From: Streptomyces tsukubensis
Lineage (GTDB): Bacteria > Actinomycetota > Actinomycetes > Streptomycetales > Streptomycetaceae
Assembly: GCF_009296025.1 (NCBI RefSeq)
Contig: NZ_CP045178.1
Location: 7,564,001-7,628,000 of the forward strand
Length of the DNA stretch: 64,000 nt
Direction: 5' to 3'
The translations under genes were made by a program, and so were the position numbers. The notes beneath the pieces are model-generated. The model saw nothing but the letters and a program-made list of their open reading frames with translations, was not told the DNA's origin and did no database searches. Positions 35,774 to 43,762 of the stretch are shown here, one piece after another (the stretch's first letter is position 1; every line of letters starts with the position of its first letter).

Positions 35774-36031
35774 CCCGGCCCGGCCCAACCGGTCTCCCGT
35801 ACGGCGGAGGGACGGCCATTTGGTGGGTCCTCGCCCACCCAGTACTCTTCTGACCTGCGTGGACAAACGCGGTCATGGTAGGGTGCCGCCTTTTGGTACG
35901 GCAGCCGTCCCAGCACGGCGTACAGCGGAACGACCGGCACACCGGGCCATTGGCTCCCCGTGCCTCAGGTCCCCGATCCCGCACGGCCCCGGGCACGAGC
36001 ACGAGTACGAGTACGACACGAGGAAACAGCG
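35774..36031 (+). promoter_or_regulatory. Intergenic leader of the zinc-ribbon SDR gene
   Basis: A 258-bp gap. A GGTCATGGTAGGGTG stretch near 35871-35885 resembles a -10 region (TAGGGT), and GAGGAAACAGCG is the ribosome site for 36032. No other structure was found. Confidence 0.3.
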
Positions 36032-37510
36032 ATGACGGTGGCAGACAGCAGCCAGGAGTACGTTCCCGGTACCGGGGCCGAGGAATTCGGCCCCGGTATC
36101 GACCCGGAACGGCTCGCCGTCTGCCTCGGGGTACTCGAAGAGCTGGACAAGATCGAGGTCGACCACCCCGACGCGATCCGGGTGCGTCGCGCGACCGCGG
36201 GCATCTACCGCACGGTGAAGCAGCGGCGCAGGCAGGAGCGCAGGGCCGCAAAGACCGCCCACGACAAGGCCGTCACCGAGGCCACCGCCACCGGTTCCGC
36301 CGAGCGCATCGACGACGAGACGCAGGGGCTGCTGCCCTCGTCCACGGCGAAGGGCGAGATCGCCGGAGTGCTGCGCCGTCCGCGCGCCTGCTACACCTGC
36401 AAGGCCCGCTACGTCGAGGTCGACTCCTTCTACCACCAGCTCTGCCAGAACTGTGCCGCGAAGAACCGCTCCCACCGTGACGCCCGCACCGACCTGACCG
36501 GCAAGCGCGCCCTGCTGACCGGCGGCCGGGCCAAGATCGGCATGTACATCGCACTGCGGCTGCTGCGCGACGGCGCCCACACGACCATCACCACCCGTTT
36601 CCCCACCGACGCCGTCCGCCGCTTCAAGGCCATGCCGGACAGTGCCGACTGGATGGACCGCCTCAAGGTCGTCGGCATCGACCTCCGCGACCCCGCGCAG
36701 GTCGTGGCGCTCGCGGACTCCGTCACCGCCGCGGGCCCCCTCGACATCCTCATCAACAACGCCGCGCAGACCGTGCGCCGCTCCCCGCAGGCGTACAGCG
36801 AACTCCTCGCCGCCGAGTCGGCGCCGCTGCCCGCGGGCGCGCTGCCCTCCTCCGAGGTGATCGGCACCTTCGGTTCCGGCGCCGTGAGCGCGCTCCCGAG
36901 CCCGCGTCGCGAAGGGCTCACGGCGAGCGACGTCACCGAGCTGGCGCTGGTCACCGGTTCCGCGACCCCGGCCAGGATCGCGGCGGGTACGGCCATCGAC
37001 GCGGGCGGCCTCGTGCCCGACCTGCACCACACCAACAGCTGGATCCAGACCGTCGACGAGGTCGACCCGGTGGAACTGCTCGAAGTGCAGCTCTGCAACT
37101 CCACGGCCCCGTTCATCCTGATCAGCCGGTTGCGTACGGCCATGGCAGCCACCGAGGGGCGCGCCTACATCGTGAACGTCTCCGCGATGGAAGGTGTCTT
37201 CGACCGCGGCTACAAGGGCGCGGGCCACCCCCACACCAACATGGCCAAGGCCGCACTCAACATGCTCACCCGCACCAGCGCGCAGGAGATGTTCGAGCGG
37301 GACGGCATCCTGATGACGGCCGTCGACACCGGCTGGATCACCGACGAGCGCCCGCACCCCGACAAGATGCGGCTGGCCGACGCCGGCTTCCACGCGCCCC
37401 TCGACCTGATCGACGGCGCTGCCCGCGTGTACGACCCGATCGTGCGCGGCGAGGCGGGCGAGGACCTGTACGGCGTCTTCCTGAAGGACTACGCGCCGGG
37501 CAAGTGGTAA
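36032..37510 (+). CDS. Atypical SDR-fold oxidoreductase with N-terminal zinc ribbon
   Basis: A 492-residue protein. An N-terminal helical, Arg/Lys-rich part (about 1-105) leads to a CYTC-x14-CQNC zinc-ribbon motif (about 115-140). A Rossmann domain follows with TGGRAKIGM in place of TGxxxGIG, and DILINNAAQ. The usual catalytic YxxxK is altered: after NVSAMEG the sequence reads PHTNMAKAALNML, so Lys is present but Thr replaces Tyr. A Leu/Pro-rich insert (about 255-330) precedes this. ATG 36032 has GAGGAAA upstream. Length and domain layout are unlike classical 250-residue SDRs. I do not know the substrate; the gene is monocistronic and not obviously linked to sugar catabolism. Confidence 0.85.
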   Translation: MTVADSSQEYVPGTGAEEFGPGIDPERLAVCLGVLEELDKIEVDHPDAIRVRRATAGIYRTVKQRRRQERRAAKTAHDKAVTEATATGSAERIDDETQGLLPSSTAKGEIAGVLRRPRACYTCKARYVEVDSFYHQLCQNCAAKNRSHRDARTDLTGKRALLTGGRAKIGMYIALRLLRDGAHTTITTRFPTDAVRRFKAMPDSADWMDRLKVVGIDLRDPAQVVALADSVTAAGPLDILINNAAQTVRRSPQAYSELLAAESAPLPAGALPSSEVIGTFGSGAVSALPSPRREGLTASDVTELALVTGSATPARIAAGTAIDAGGLVPDLHHTNSWIQTVDEVDPVELLEVQLCNSTAPFILISRLRTAMAATEGRAYIVNVSAMEGVFDRGYKGAGHPHTNMAKAALNMLTRTSAQEMFERDGILMTAVDTGWITDERPHPDKMRLADAGFHAPLDLIDGAARVYDPIVRGEAGEDLYGVFLKDYAPGKW

Positions 37511-37519
37511 CCCTCGGAC

Positions 37520-37589
37520 GGCTCACGGCTCACGGCTCACGGCTCACGGCTCACGGCTCACGGCTCACGGCTCACGGCTCACGGCTCAC
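37520..37589 (+). repeat. Ten perfect GGCTCAC heptamer repeats
   Basis: Ten uninterrupted copies of the 7-bp unit GGCTCAC begin 10 bp after the SDR stop codon. The last copy is also the left arm of a hairpin, so any of the copies could pair with the single right arm GCCGTGAGCC. Confidence 0.95.
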
Positions 37590-37613
37590 GGCGGCTTCGC
37601 GGCGCCGTGAGCC
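37583..37613 (+). terminator. Hairpin terminator of the zinc-ribbon SDR gene
   Basis: GGCTCACGGC (37583-37592) and GCCGTGAGCC (37604-37613), perfect 10-bp stem with an 11-nt loop containing GGCTTCGCGGC. Confidence 0.75.
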
Positions 37614-37953
37614 GCCCGCGTTCCCGCCCGTACGCGTGTGCGCTCAGTCGCCCCGGCAGGTGATGGCCGGATATCGACGCTGGGGACCCCATTGGGGGTC
37701 CAAGTTGGAGCGCCATCGAGCGCGGGGCCGCTCATCTGGTTAGGCTAAGGCCGACGGACATCCGATGCGGATGCCACCAACATTCGCGGTCCGTCCCGGG
37801 GTGCGACCGGAGATAACGGTCCGTTCCCGCAACGTTGACCGGCGCCACCGCGCCCGTACTGCCCAGCTTCAGCCCGACCGGGCGGTCGGCGTCCGGCTCG
37901 CTGCGAGTGCCGCGCGGATCCCCGGGGGTTACCCGACACATAAGGAGTGCGCG

Positions 37954-38127
37954 GTGACACCAGAGAAGACCGATCGAGAGCGGCCTCCCAACGAACCGAA
38001 GGAGCGCCGGATCCGCAGGCCAGGGGAGCTCGGCAGCCTTGAGGTGTGGGCCAGGTCGGCCCCCATCAGGCTCGCGGGCTACGAGGACGACCTGGCGGAG
38101 CCGCACATCCTGCCCAGCGTCGACTGA
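37954..38127 (+). CDS. 57-residue peptide of unknown function
   Basis: GTG 37954 is preceded by TAAGGAGTGCGC, an excellent ribosome site, and the frame has normal GC-rich codon use. The product has a charged N-terminal half (MTPEKTDRERPPNEPKERR) and a less charged C-terminal half containing LEVWARSAPIRLAG and ending EPHILPSVD. There is no signal peptide or membrane segment and no Cys. Its size and two-part character (charged leader, distinct tail) would suit a modified-peptide precursor or a small regulatory protein, but no modifying enzyme gene is adjacent. I do not recognise it. Confidence 0.65.
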   Translation: MTPEKTDRERPPNEPKERRIRRPGELGSLEVWARSAPIRLAGYEDDLAEPHILPSVD

Positions 38128-38472
38128 CGGGTCGAGCCCGGCGTGAGGCGGGGCCGCCGCCCCGCTCCGCGTTCTGACAACCTGTTCGGCACACCGGCCC
38201 CCGCCGGGCTCGGCGCCCCATTCGGAGCGCACGGTCCGGCCGGGGTCTTTTTTCGGTCACGGGCTGGGAATGTCCTGACGCCATGTCGGGCGGAGCATCG
38301 CAGGGCCTCTGCGGAGATCAACGACATACAGAGGAAACCGGACAATATCGGTGCGTGGCAGACACGTTGTGGATCATCGACGTGGTACGGGGTCTCTCCC
38401 CAGGAGCCCCTTCGGACCTAAACTGCCCCGGCCGCCACTGCCCGTTCCACCCGTCTGCTGGGAGCACACCTC
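38128..38472. other. Intergenic region before the GH38 gene
   Basis: A 345-bp gap. A GC-rich stretch followed by GGTCTTTTTT (about 38246-38255) could terminate the small peptide gene. GGGAGCACACCTC precedes the mannosidase ATG. No gene or repeat seen. Confidence 0.35.
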
Positions 38473-41400
38473 ATGCATGACGACCGCGATCTGGTCGAAG
38501 CACGTCTCCGGCGCGTTCTCGAAGAACGCATCCGCCCCGCCCTGTACCCCGAGTCCGTTCCGATGGAGGTGGCCATCTGGAACGCGCCGGGGGAACCCGT
38601 CCCCGTGGCGGAAGGCCTCGCGGCGACCCCCGCGCCCATCGCGGTGGGGGAGGTCTGGGGGCCGCCGTGGGGCACCAGTTGGTTCACGGTCACCGGCACC
38701 GTGCCCGACCGCTGGGCGGGCCGCACCGTCGAAGCGGTGCTCGACATCGGCTTCAACAGGGCCTCGCCCGGCTTCCAGTGCGAAGGTCTGGTCTACCGTC
38801 CCGACGGCACCCCCGTGAAGGGGCTCCACCCGCGCAACCAGTGGGTACGCGTCGGCGCCCCGGCGAAGGGCGGCGAGCGGGTCGAGCTGCGGATCGAGGC
38901 GGCCTCCAACCCCGTCATCCAGGGAGAACGCCCCTTCCGGCCGACCCGCCTCGGTGACAAGGAGACCGCGGGAACCGACCCGCGGTACCGCCTGGCCCGG
39001 ATGGACCTCGCCGTACTGGACGAGACGGTCTGGCATCTCGTACTGGACCTGGAGGTCCTCGGTGAGCTGATGGAACAGCTCCCCGTCGACTCCGCACGCC
39101 GCTGGGAGATCCTGCGCGCCGTCGAGAACGCCCTGGACGCCGTCGACCTCCAGGACGTGAACGGCACCGCTCGGGCGGCGCGCTCCGCGCTGGCGGAGGT
39201 TCTCGCCACCCCCGCGCACCCCTCCGCGCACCGCGTCAGCGCCGTCGGGCACGCCCACATCGACTCGGCCTGGCTGTGGCCGCTGCGCGAGACCGTCCGG
39301 AAGGTCGCGCGTACCGCGTCCAACATGGCCGCCCTGATCGACGACGAGCCGGAGTTCGTCTTCGCCATGTCGCAGGCCCAGCAGTGGGCCTGGATCAAGG
39401 ATCACCGCCCCGAGGTCTGGACGAAGGTCAAGGCGGCGGTGGCCGAGGGCCGCTTCGTGCCCGCCGGCGGGATGTGGGTCGAGTCGGACACGAACATGCC
39501 GGGCTCCGAAGCCATGGCCAGGCAGTTCGTACACGGAAAACGGTTCTTCCTGGACGAGTTCGGCATCGAGAACGAGGAGGCGTGGCTGCCCGACACCTTC
39601 GGGTTCGCCGCGGGGCTCCCGCAGATCATCAAAGCAGCGGGATCGAAGTGGCTGCTCACCCAGAAGATCTCGTGGAGCAGGACCAACAAGTTCCCGCACC
39701 ACACCTTCCGCTGGGAGGGGATCGACGGGACCCGGATCTTCACCCACTTCCCCCCGGTCGACACGTACAACTGCGAGATGCTGGGCAGCCAGATCGCCCA
39801 CGCGGCCCGCAACTTCAAGGACAAGGGCAGGGCCACGCACTCGCTCGCACCGACCGGGTTCGGCGACGGCGGTGGCGGCACCATGCGCGAGATGGTCGCC
39901 AAGGCGGCCCGCATGCGGGGTCTTGAGGGCTCGGCCACGGTGGAGTGGCGGACCCCCGCCGACTTCTTCGCCCGCGCCGAGGCCGAATACCCCGAGGCCC
40001 CTGTCTGGGTCGGCGAGCTCTACCTCGAACTGCACCGCGCCACGCTCACCAGCCAGGCCAGGACCAAGCAGGGCAACCGCCGCAGCGAACACCTGCTGCG
40101 GGAGGCCGAGCTGTGGGCCGCGACGGCCGCCGTAAGGGCCGGGGCCCCCTACCCGTACGAGCGGTTGGACCGGGTGTGGAAGACGGTGCTGCTCCACCAG
40201 TTCCACGACATCCTGCCCGGATCGTCGATCGCCTGGGTGCACCGCGAGGCGGCGAAGACCTACGCCGCCGTCGCCGAGGAGCTGACCGGTCTCATCGAGG
40301 CCGCGCAGCGCGCCCTCGCCGGTGAGGGGGACAGGCCGCTCGTCTTCAACGCGGCGCCCCACACCCGTACGGGCGTCGCCGCGGGCGCCGCCGCAGCGCC
40401 CACGCGCACCTCACATGTGGCCCCCGTCGCCCGCGAAGGCGGCGGATACGTCCTCGACAACGGCCTGCTCCGTGTCGAGGTGGACGCCCGCGGCCTCGTC
40501 GTCTCCGCGTACGACATCGCCGCCTCCCGCGAGAGCGTCGCGCCGGGCGCGGTGGCCAACCTGCTCCAGCTCCACCCCGACCTCCCCAACCAGTGGGACG
40601 CCTGGGACGTCGACAAGTTCTACCGCAACACCGTCACCGACCTGACCGAGGCCGACCAGGTGACGGCGGAGGAGGGCTCCGTCAGGATCGTCCGCTCCTT
40701 CGGCTCCTCGACGGCCATCCAGTCGCTCTCCCTCGCCGCCGGTGCCAAACGCCTCGACATCGACACCGAGGTCGACTGGCACGAGACGGAGAAGTTCCTG
40801 AAGCTGGCCTTCCCGCTCGACCTGCACGCGGAGCGGTACGCGGCGGAGACCCAGTACGGCCACTTCTACCGGCCCACCCACACCAACACCAGTTGGGAGG
40901 CGGCCAAGTTCGAGGCGTGCAACCACCGCTTCCTGCACCTGGCGGAGCCCGGCTGGGGCGTGGCCCTCGTCAACGACTCGACGTACGGCCACGACGTGAC
41001 CCGGACGGTCCGCGAGACCGACTCCGGGACGACCACCACCGTCCGCGCCTCCCTGCTGCGCGCCCCCAGGTTCCCCGACCCGGAGACCGACCAGGGCGTC
41101 CACCGCTTCCGGCACGGTCTGGTGCCGGGGGCGACGGTCGGGGACGCTGTACGCGAGGGCTACCGGGTGAACCTGCCCGAGCGGGCCCTCCCCGGTGGCG
41201 CGGATGTCGCACCTCTGGTGAGTGTCGACAACGACGCGGTGGTCGTCACCGCCGTGAAACTGGCCGACGACGGCAGCGGCGATGTCGTCGTCCGCTTCCA
41301 CGAGGCTGGCGGCGGCCGTGCGACCGCCACCCTGACGGCCGGCTTCACGGTGGCGGACGCCGTCCCCACCGACCTGCTGGAACGCCCCCTGTCCGACGAC

Positions 41401-41484
41401 GCGGAGCTACGGAGGGACGGCGACGCCGTGTCGCTGACGCTGCGGCCCTTCCAACTGGTGACGGTGCGGTTCACACGCGGGTGA
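38473..41484 (+). CDS. Alpha-mannosidase, GH38
   Basis: A 1003-residue cytoplasmic enzyme without a signal peptide. The N-terminal sugar-binding domain (WFTVTGTVPDRWAG, GFQCEGLVYRPDGTPV) is followed by the catalytic domain: zinc-binding GHAHIDSAWLWPLRET (near residue 260), MSQAQQWAW, GGMWVESDTNMPGSE, and the nucleophile Asp in WLPDTFGFAAGLP (near 373). The middle three-helix and C-terminal beta-domains are complete (HQFHDILPGSSIAWVHREA, then TQYGHFYRPTHTNTSWE). It would release mannose from imported mannosides. It sits between the two fucose-type loci, pointing to use of complex glycans. Confidence 0.96.
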   Translation: MHDDRDLVEARLRRVLEERIRPALYPESVPMEVAIWNAPGEPVPVAEGLAATPAPIAVGEVWGPPWGTSWFTVTGTVPDRWAGRTVEAVLDIGFNRASPGFQCEGLVYRPDGTPVKGLHPRNQWVRVGAPAKGGERVELRIEAASNPVIQGERPFRPTRLGDKETAGTDPRYRLARMDLAVLDETVWHLVLDLEVLGELMEQLPVDSARRWEILRAVENALDAVDLQDVNGTARAARSALAEVLATPAHPSAHRVSAVGHAHIDSAWLWPLRETVRKVARTASNMAALIDDEPEFVFAMSQAQQWAWIKDHRPEVWTKVKAAVAEGRFVPAGGMWVESDTNMPGSEAMARQFVHGKRFFLDEFGIENEEAWLPDTFGFAAGLPQIIKAAGSKWLLTQKISWSRTNKFPHHTFRWEGIDGTRIFTHFPPVDTYNCEMLGSQIAHAARNFKDKGRATHSLAPTGFGDGGGGTMREMVAKAARMRGLEGSATVEWRTPADFFARAEAEYPEAPVWVGELYLELHRATLTSQARTKQGNRRSEHLLREAELWAATAAVRAGAPYPYERLDRVWKTVLLHQFHDILPGSSIAWVHREAAKTYAAVAEELTGLIEAAQRALAGEGDRPLVFNAAPHTRTGVAAGAAAAPTRTSHVAPVAREGGGYVLDNGLLRVEVDARGLVVSAYDIAASRESVAPGAVANLLQLHPDLPNQWDAWDVDKFYRNTVTDLTEADQVTAEEGSVRIVRSFGSSTAIQSLSLAAGAKRLDIDTEVDWHETEKFLKLAFPLDLHAERYAAETQYGHFYRPTHTNTSWEAAKFEACNHRFLHLAEPGWGVALVNDSTYGHDVTRTVRETDSGTTTTVRASLLRAPRFPDPETDQGVHRFRHGLVPGATVGDAVREGYRVNLPERALPGGADVAPLVSVDNDAVVVTAVKLADDGSGDVVVRFHEAGGGRATATLTAGFTVADAVPTDLLERPLSDDAELRRDGDAVSLTLRPFQLVTVRFTRG

Positions 41485-41567
41485 GCGGAACATGCCGGTG
41501 AACACCCACAGCAGGCGTGCCCCGCGCGCCGCTCCGGCCGGCTCCTCGCCCGCGCCCCGCCCGCCCC

Positions 41568-42380
41568 TCACCCCAACTGCGTCCGCAGCCACTCCTCCAC
41601 CTCGCCGACGTGCGCCGCCGCCGCGGCCCGTGCCGCCTCCGGGTCGTGTGCCACCAGCGCGTGGTGGATGCGGGTGTGCTCGCGGCGGGTGCGCTCGAAG
41701 GCGCCCTCCTCCTGGTAGCCGCGCCAGACCCGGGCGCGGAAGGTGCGCGAGGACAGCCCCTCCAGGATCGCGGCCATCGTGTCGTTGCCCGCCGCCTCGG
41801 CGATGGCGCGGTGAAAGGCGAGGTCGTGGGAGAGGATCTCCTCAGGGTCCTCCGTCGCGTTCATCGCCTCCAACTGGCGCTCTACCTCGGCCAGTTGCTC
41901 TCCGCTGATACGGGCCGCCGCGAGCGCGGTCGCCGTCGACTCCAGGATGCGGCGCACTTCGAGCAGCTCCACGAGCTGCGGGCCGCGGGAGAGATCGGCG
42001 ACCACGCCGAAGGTCTCCAGCAGGTCCCCGGCCTCCAGTCGCGTCACGTAGATGCCCGAGCCGTGCCGCGCCTCCAGTACGCCGAGGACGGTCAGTGCCC
42101 GGATCGCCTCGCGCATGGAGCTGCGGGAGATGCCGAGCTGCACGGCGAGGTCCCGTTCTGTGGGCAGGCGTGCCCCGGGCTCCAGCAGCCCCTCCGCGAT
42201 CATCTCCTTGATCCGGTCGATGGCCCGCTGGGTCACCGTGCCCTTCTGCGGGGCGGTGGCTGCGCCCCTCTGCGCGGCCGGGGCCGTGTCCTTTCGCGGG
42301 GGCGTCGCCGCCTCGGGCTCGCTCCGCCGAGCGGCCCGCGCGGTGGTGGCCGTCTCCCGCGGCCCGGCTGTCTCAGGCAC
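41568..42380 (-). CDS. FadR-type GntR regulator (FCD domain)
   Basis: A 270-residue regulator with a 45-residue disordered N-terminus, a winged-helix domain (AIDRIKEMIAEGLLEPGARLPTE, LGISRSSMREAIRALTVLGVLEARHGSGIYV) and an FCD domain (LVELLEVRRILESTATALAAARI, HDLAFHRAIAEAAGND). Divergent from the ABC importer at 42671, with AGTGGTCTGACCACT in the shared region matching the TGGTNNNACCA pattern known for FadR-subfamily proteins. It probably represses the importer-dehydratase-SDR operon and its own gene, with a fucose-pathway intermediate as effector. Confidence 0.93.
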   Translation of the reverse strand: MPETAGPRETATTARAARRSEPEAATPPRKDTAPAAQRGAATAPQKGTVTQRAIDRIKEMIAEGLLEPGARLPTERDLAVQLGISRSSMREAIRALTVLGVLEARHGSGIYVTRLEAGDLLETFGVVADLSRGPQLVELLEVRRILESTATALAAARISGEQLAEVERQLEAMNATEDPEEILSHDLAFHRAIAEAAGNDTMAAILEGLSSRTFRARVWRGYQEEGAFERTRREHTRIHHALVAHDPEAARAAAAAHVGEVEEWLRTQLG

Positions 42381-42510
42381 AGCGCTTCCTTCCAGCTCGT
42401 CCCCGGCTTCGGGTGTCTGCCTCGTCCGTGGGTGGGGTGTCGTCCCGGTCCCGGTCCGTGGTCGGGGGCGGCCCCCGACCTTGCGGCAGTCTAATCACAC
42501 TATGACCCCC

Positions 42511-42525
42511 AGTGGTCTGACCACT
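42511..42525. promoter_or_regulatory. Candidate FadR/FCD-type operator
   Basis: AGTGGTCTGACCACT: two 6-bp arms around CTG, containing TGGTNNNACCA. A degenerate second site AGTGGTCTGAT lies 75 bp downstream at 42586-42596, about seven helical turns away. Both are between the divergent regulator and importer genes. Confidence 0.75.
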
Positions 42526-42670
42526 CGGGGCCGCTCTACGATGAAAACCCAAGAAAATGTGGGCCGAAGGGTGTTGTGAGCGCCAAGTGGTCTGATAAAT
42601 ATTCGTCCCGGCTGGACACGGGACGAGCCGGCCACATCACACCGACACCCGTTCGACGAGGAGCCACGAG

Positions 42671-43762
42671 ATGGCCGGCAGAACAGTGCGGAACAACGGC
42701 GGGAACAGGAAGAGCAACAGGGCGCGAGTCGCGGGCGTGGTCGCCGCGGCGACCTGCGCCGGCCTGTTGCTCTCCGCGTGCGGCAGTACGAAGGACACGG
42801 GGGCGCCCGCCTCGGGCGGCGACAAGGGCGGAGGCAAGGTCGGCGTGATCCTTCCGCTGCTGACCTCGCCCTTCTGGCAGTCGTACAACGACTATGTGCC
42901 GAAGATGGCCAAGTCCGAGGGGGTCGACGCCCTGAAGACGGTCAACTCCAACAGCGACTCGGCGCAACAGATCACCGACATCAACAACCAGCTCAACCAG
43001 GGCGTCAAGGGACTCGTCGTCGCCCCGCTCGACAGCGCCGCGATCTCCGCGGGACTCGACCAGGCGGAACGCAAGGGCGTCCCCGTGGTCGCCGTGGACG
43101 TCGCCCCCGAGAAGGGGAAGGTCGCCATGGTGGTGCGCGCCAACAACGTCTCCTACGGCGAGAAGGCCTGCGACTACCTGGGCGAGCAGGTGAAGAGCGG
43201 CAAGGTCGTCCAGATCATGGGCGACCTCGCCTCCGTCAACGGCCGTGAGCGCTCGGAGGCGTTCAGGGCCTGCGCGAAGAAGAAGTACCCGAAGCTGCGG
43301 ATCCTCGACATCCCCGCCAAGTGGGAATCGGACACGGCCGCCTCCAAGCTCGACACCCTGCTGAACGCCAACCCCGACATCAAGGGCATCTACATGCAGG
43401 CGGGCGGCGTCTACCTCGCGCCCACCCTCCAGACCCTCAAGTCCAAGGGGCTGCTGAAGAAGGCCGGGGCCAAGGGCCACATCTCGGTCATCTCCAACGA
43501 CGGCATCCCGCAGGAGTTCGACGCGATCCGCAAGGGCCAGATCGACGCCACCATCTCCCAGCCCGCCGACACCTACGCCAAGTACGGCATGTACTACGTC
43601 AAGGCGGCCATGGCGGGCAAGACGTTCAAGCCGGGGCCGACCGACCACGGGTCGAGGATCGTGAAGCTGCCGAGCGGCACCCTGGAGGACCAGCTCCCCG
43701 CGCCGCTGGTCACCAAGGAGAACGTCGACGACCCCGAGCTGTGGGGCAACACCGTCAAATGA
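42671..43762 (+). CDS. Sugar-binding lipoprotein of a second CUT2 importer
   Basis: A 363-residue lipoprotein with lipobox LLSAC, then a periplasmic-binding-protein fold: KVGVILPLLTSPFWQSYNDYV, VKGLVVAPLDSAAISAGLDQA, VPVVAVDVAP, VVQIMGDLASVNGRERSEAF and SVISNDGIPQEFDAIRKGQID. The ATG at 42671 follows CGAGGAGCCACGAG. First gene of an importer-catabolic operon running to 48624. The ligand is probably the sugar degraded by the downstream L-fuconate dehydratase and SDR, that is L-fucose or a close relative. Confidence 0.93.
   Translation: MAGRTVRNNGGNRKSNRARVAGVVAAATCAGLLLSACGSTKDTGAPASGGDKGGGKVGVILPLLTSPFWQSYNDYVPKMAKSEGVDALKTVNSNSDSAQQITDINNQLNQGVKGLVVAPLDSAAISAGLDQAERKGVPVVAVDVAPEKGKVAMVVRANNVSYGEKACDYLGEQVKSGKVVQIMGDLASVNGRERSEAFRACAKKKYPKLRILDIPAKWESDTAASKLDTLLNANPDIKGIYMQAGGVYLAPTLQTLKSKGLLKKAGAKGHISVISNDGIPQEFDAIRKGQIDATISQPADTYAKYGMYYVKAAMAGKTFKPGPTDHGSRIVKLPSGTLEDQLPAPLVTKENVDDPELWGNTVK

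Larger units (their letters stand above)
37511..37953. other. Intergenic region with heptamer repeats, hairpin and operator-like motifs
   Basis: A 443-bp gap. It holds the GGCTCAC repeat (37520-37589), the hairpin at 37583-37613, an iron-box-like TTAGGCTAA (37740-37748) and a CAACGTTG (37830-37837). No coding frame is supported before 37954. Confidence 0.6.

Noticed and set aside
37520..37589. Possible CRISPR-like array
   Set aside because: The repeats are 7-bp units with no spacers and no cas genes nearby; it is a simple tandem repeat.
37740..37748. TTAGGCTAA as a full iron box of the DmdR/IdeR type
   Set aside because: Only the core matches; the flanks do not extend the 19-bp consensus, so it is kept as a weak hint and not listed as an operator.
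37830..37837. CAACGTTG as a fourth LacI operator
   Set aside because: The 8-bp core is present but flanking bases do not match the other sites and the neighbouring gene is not part of sugar uptake; chance is likely.
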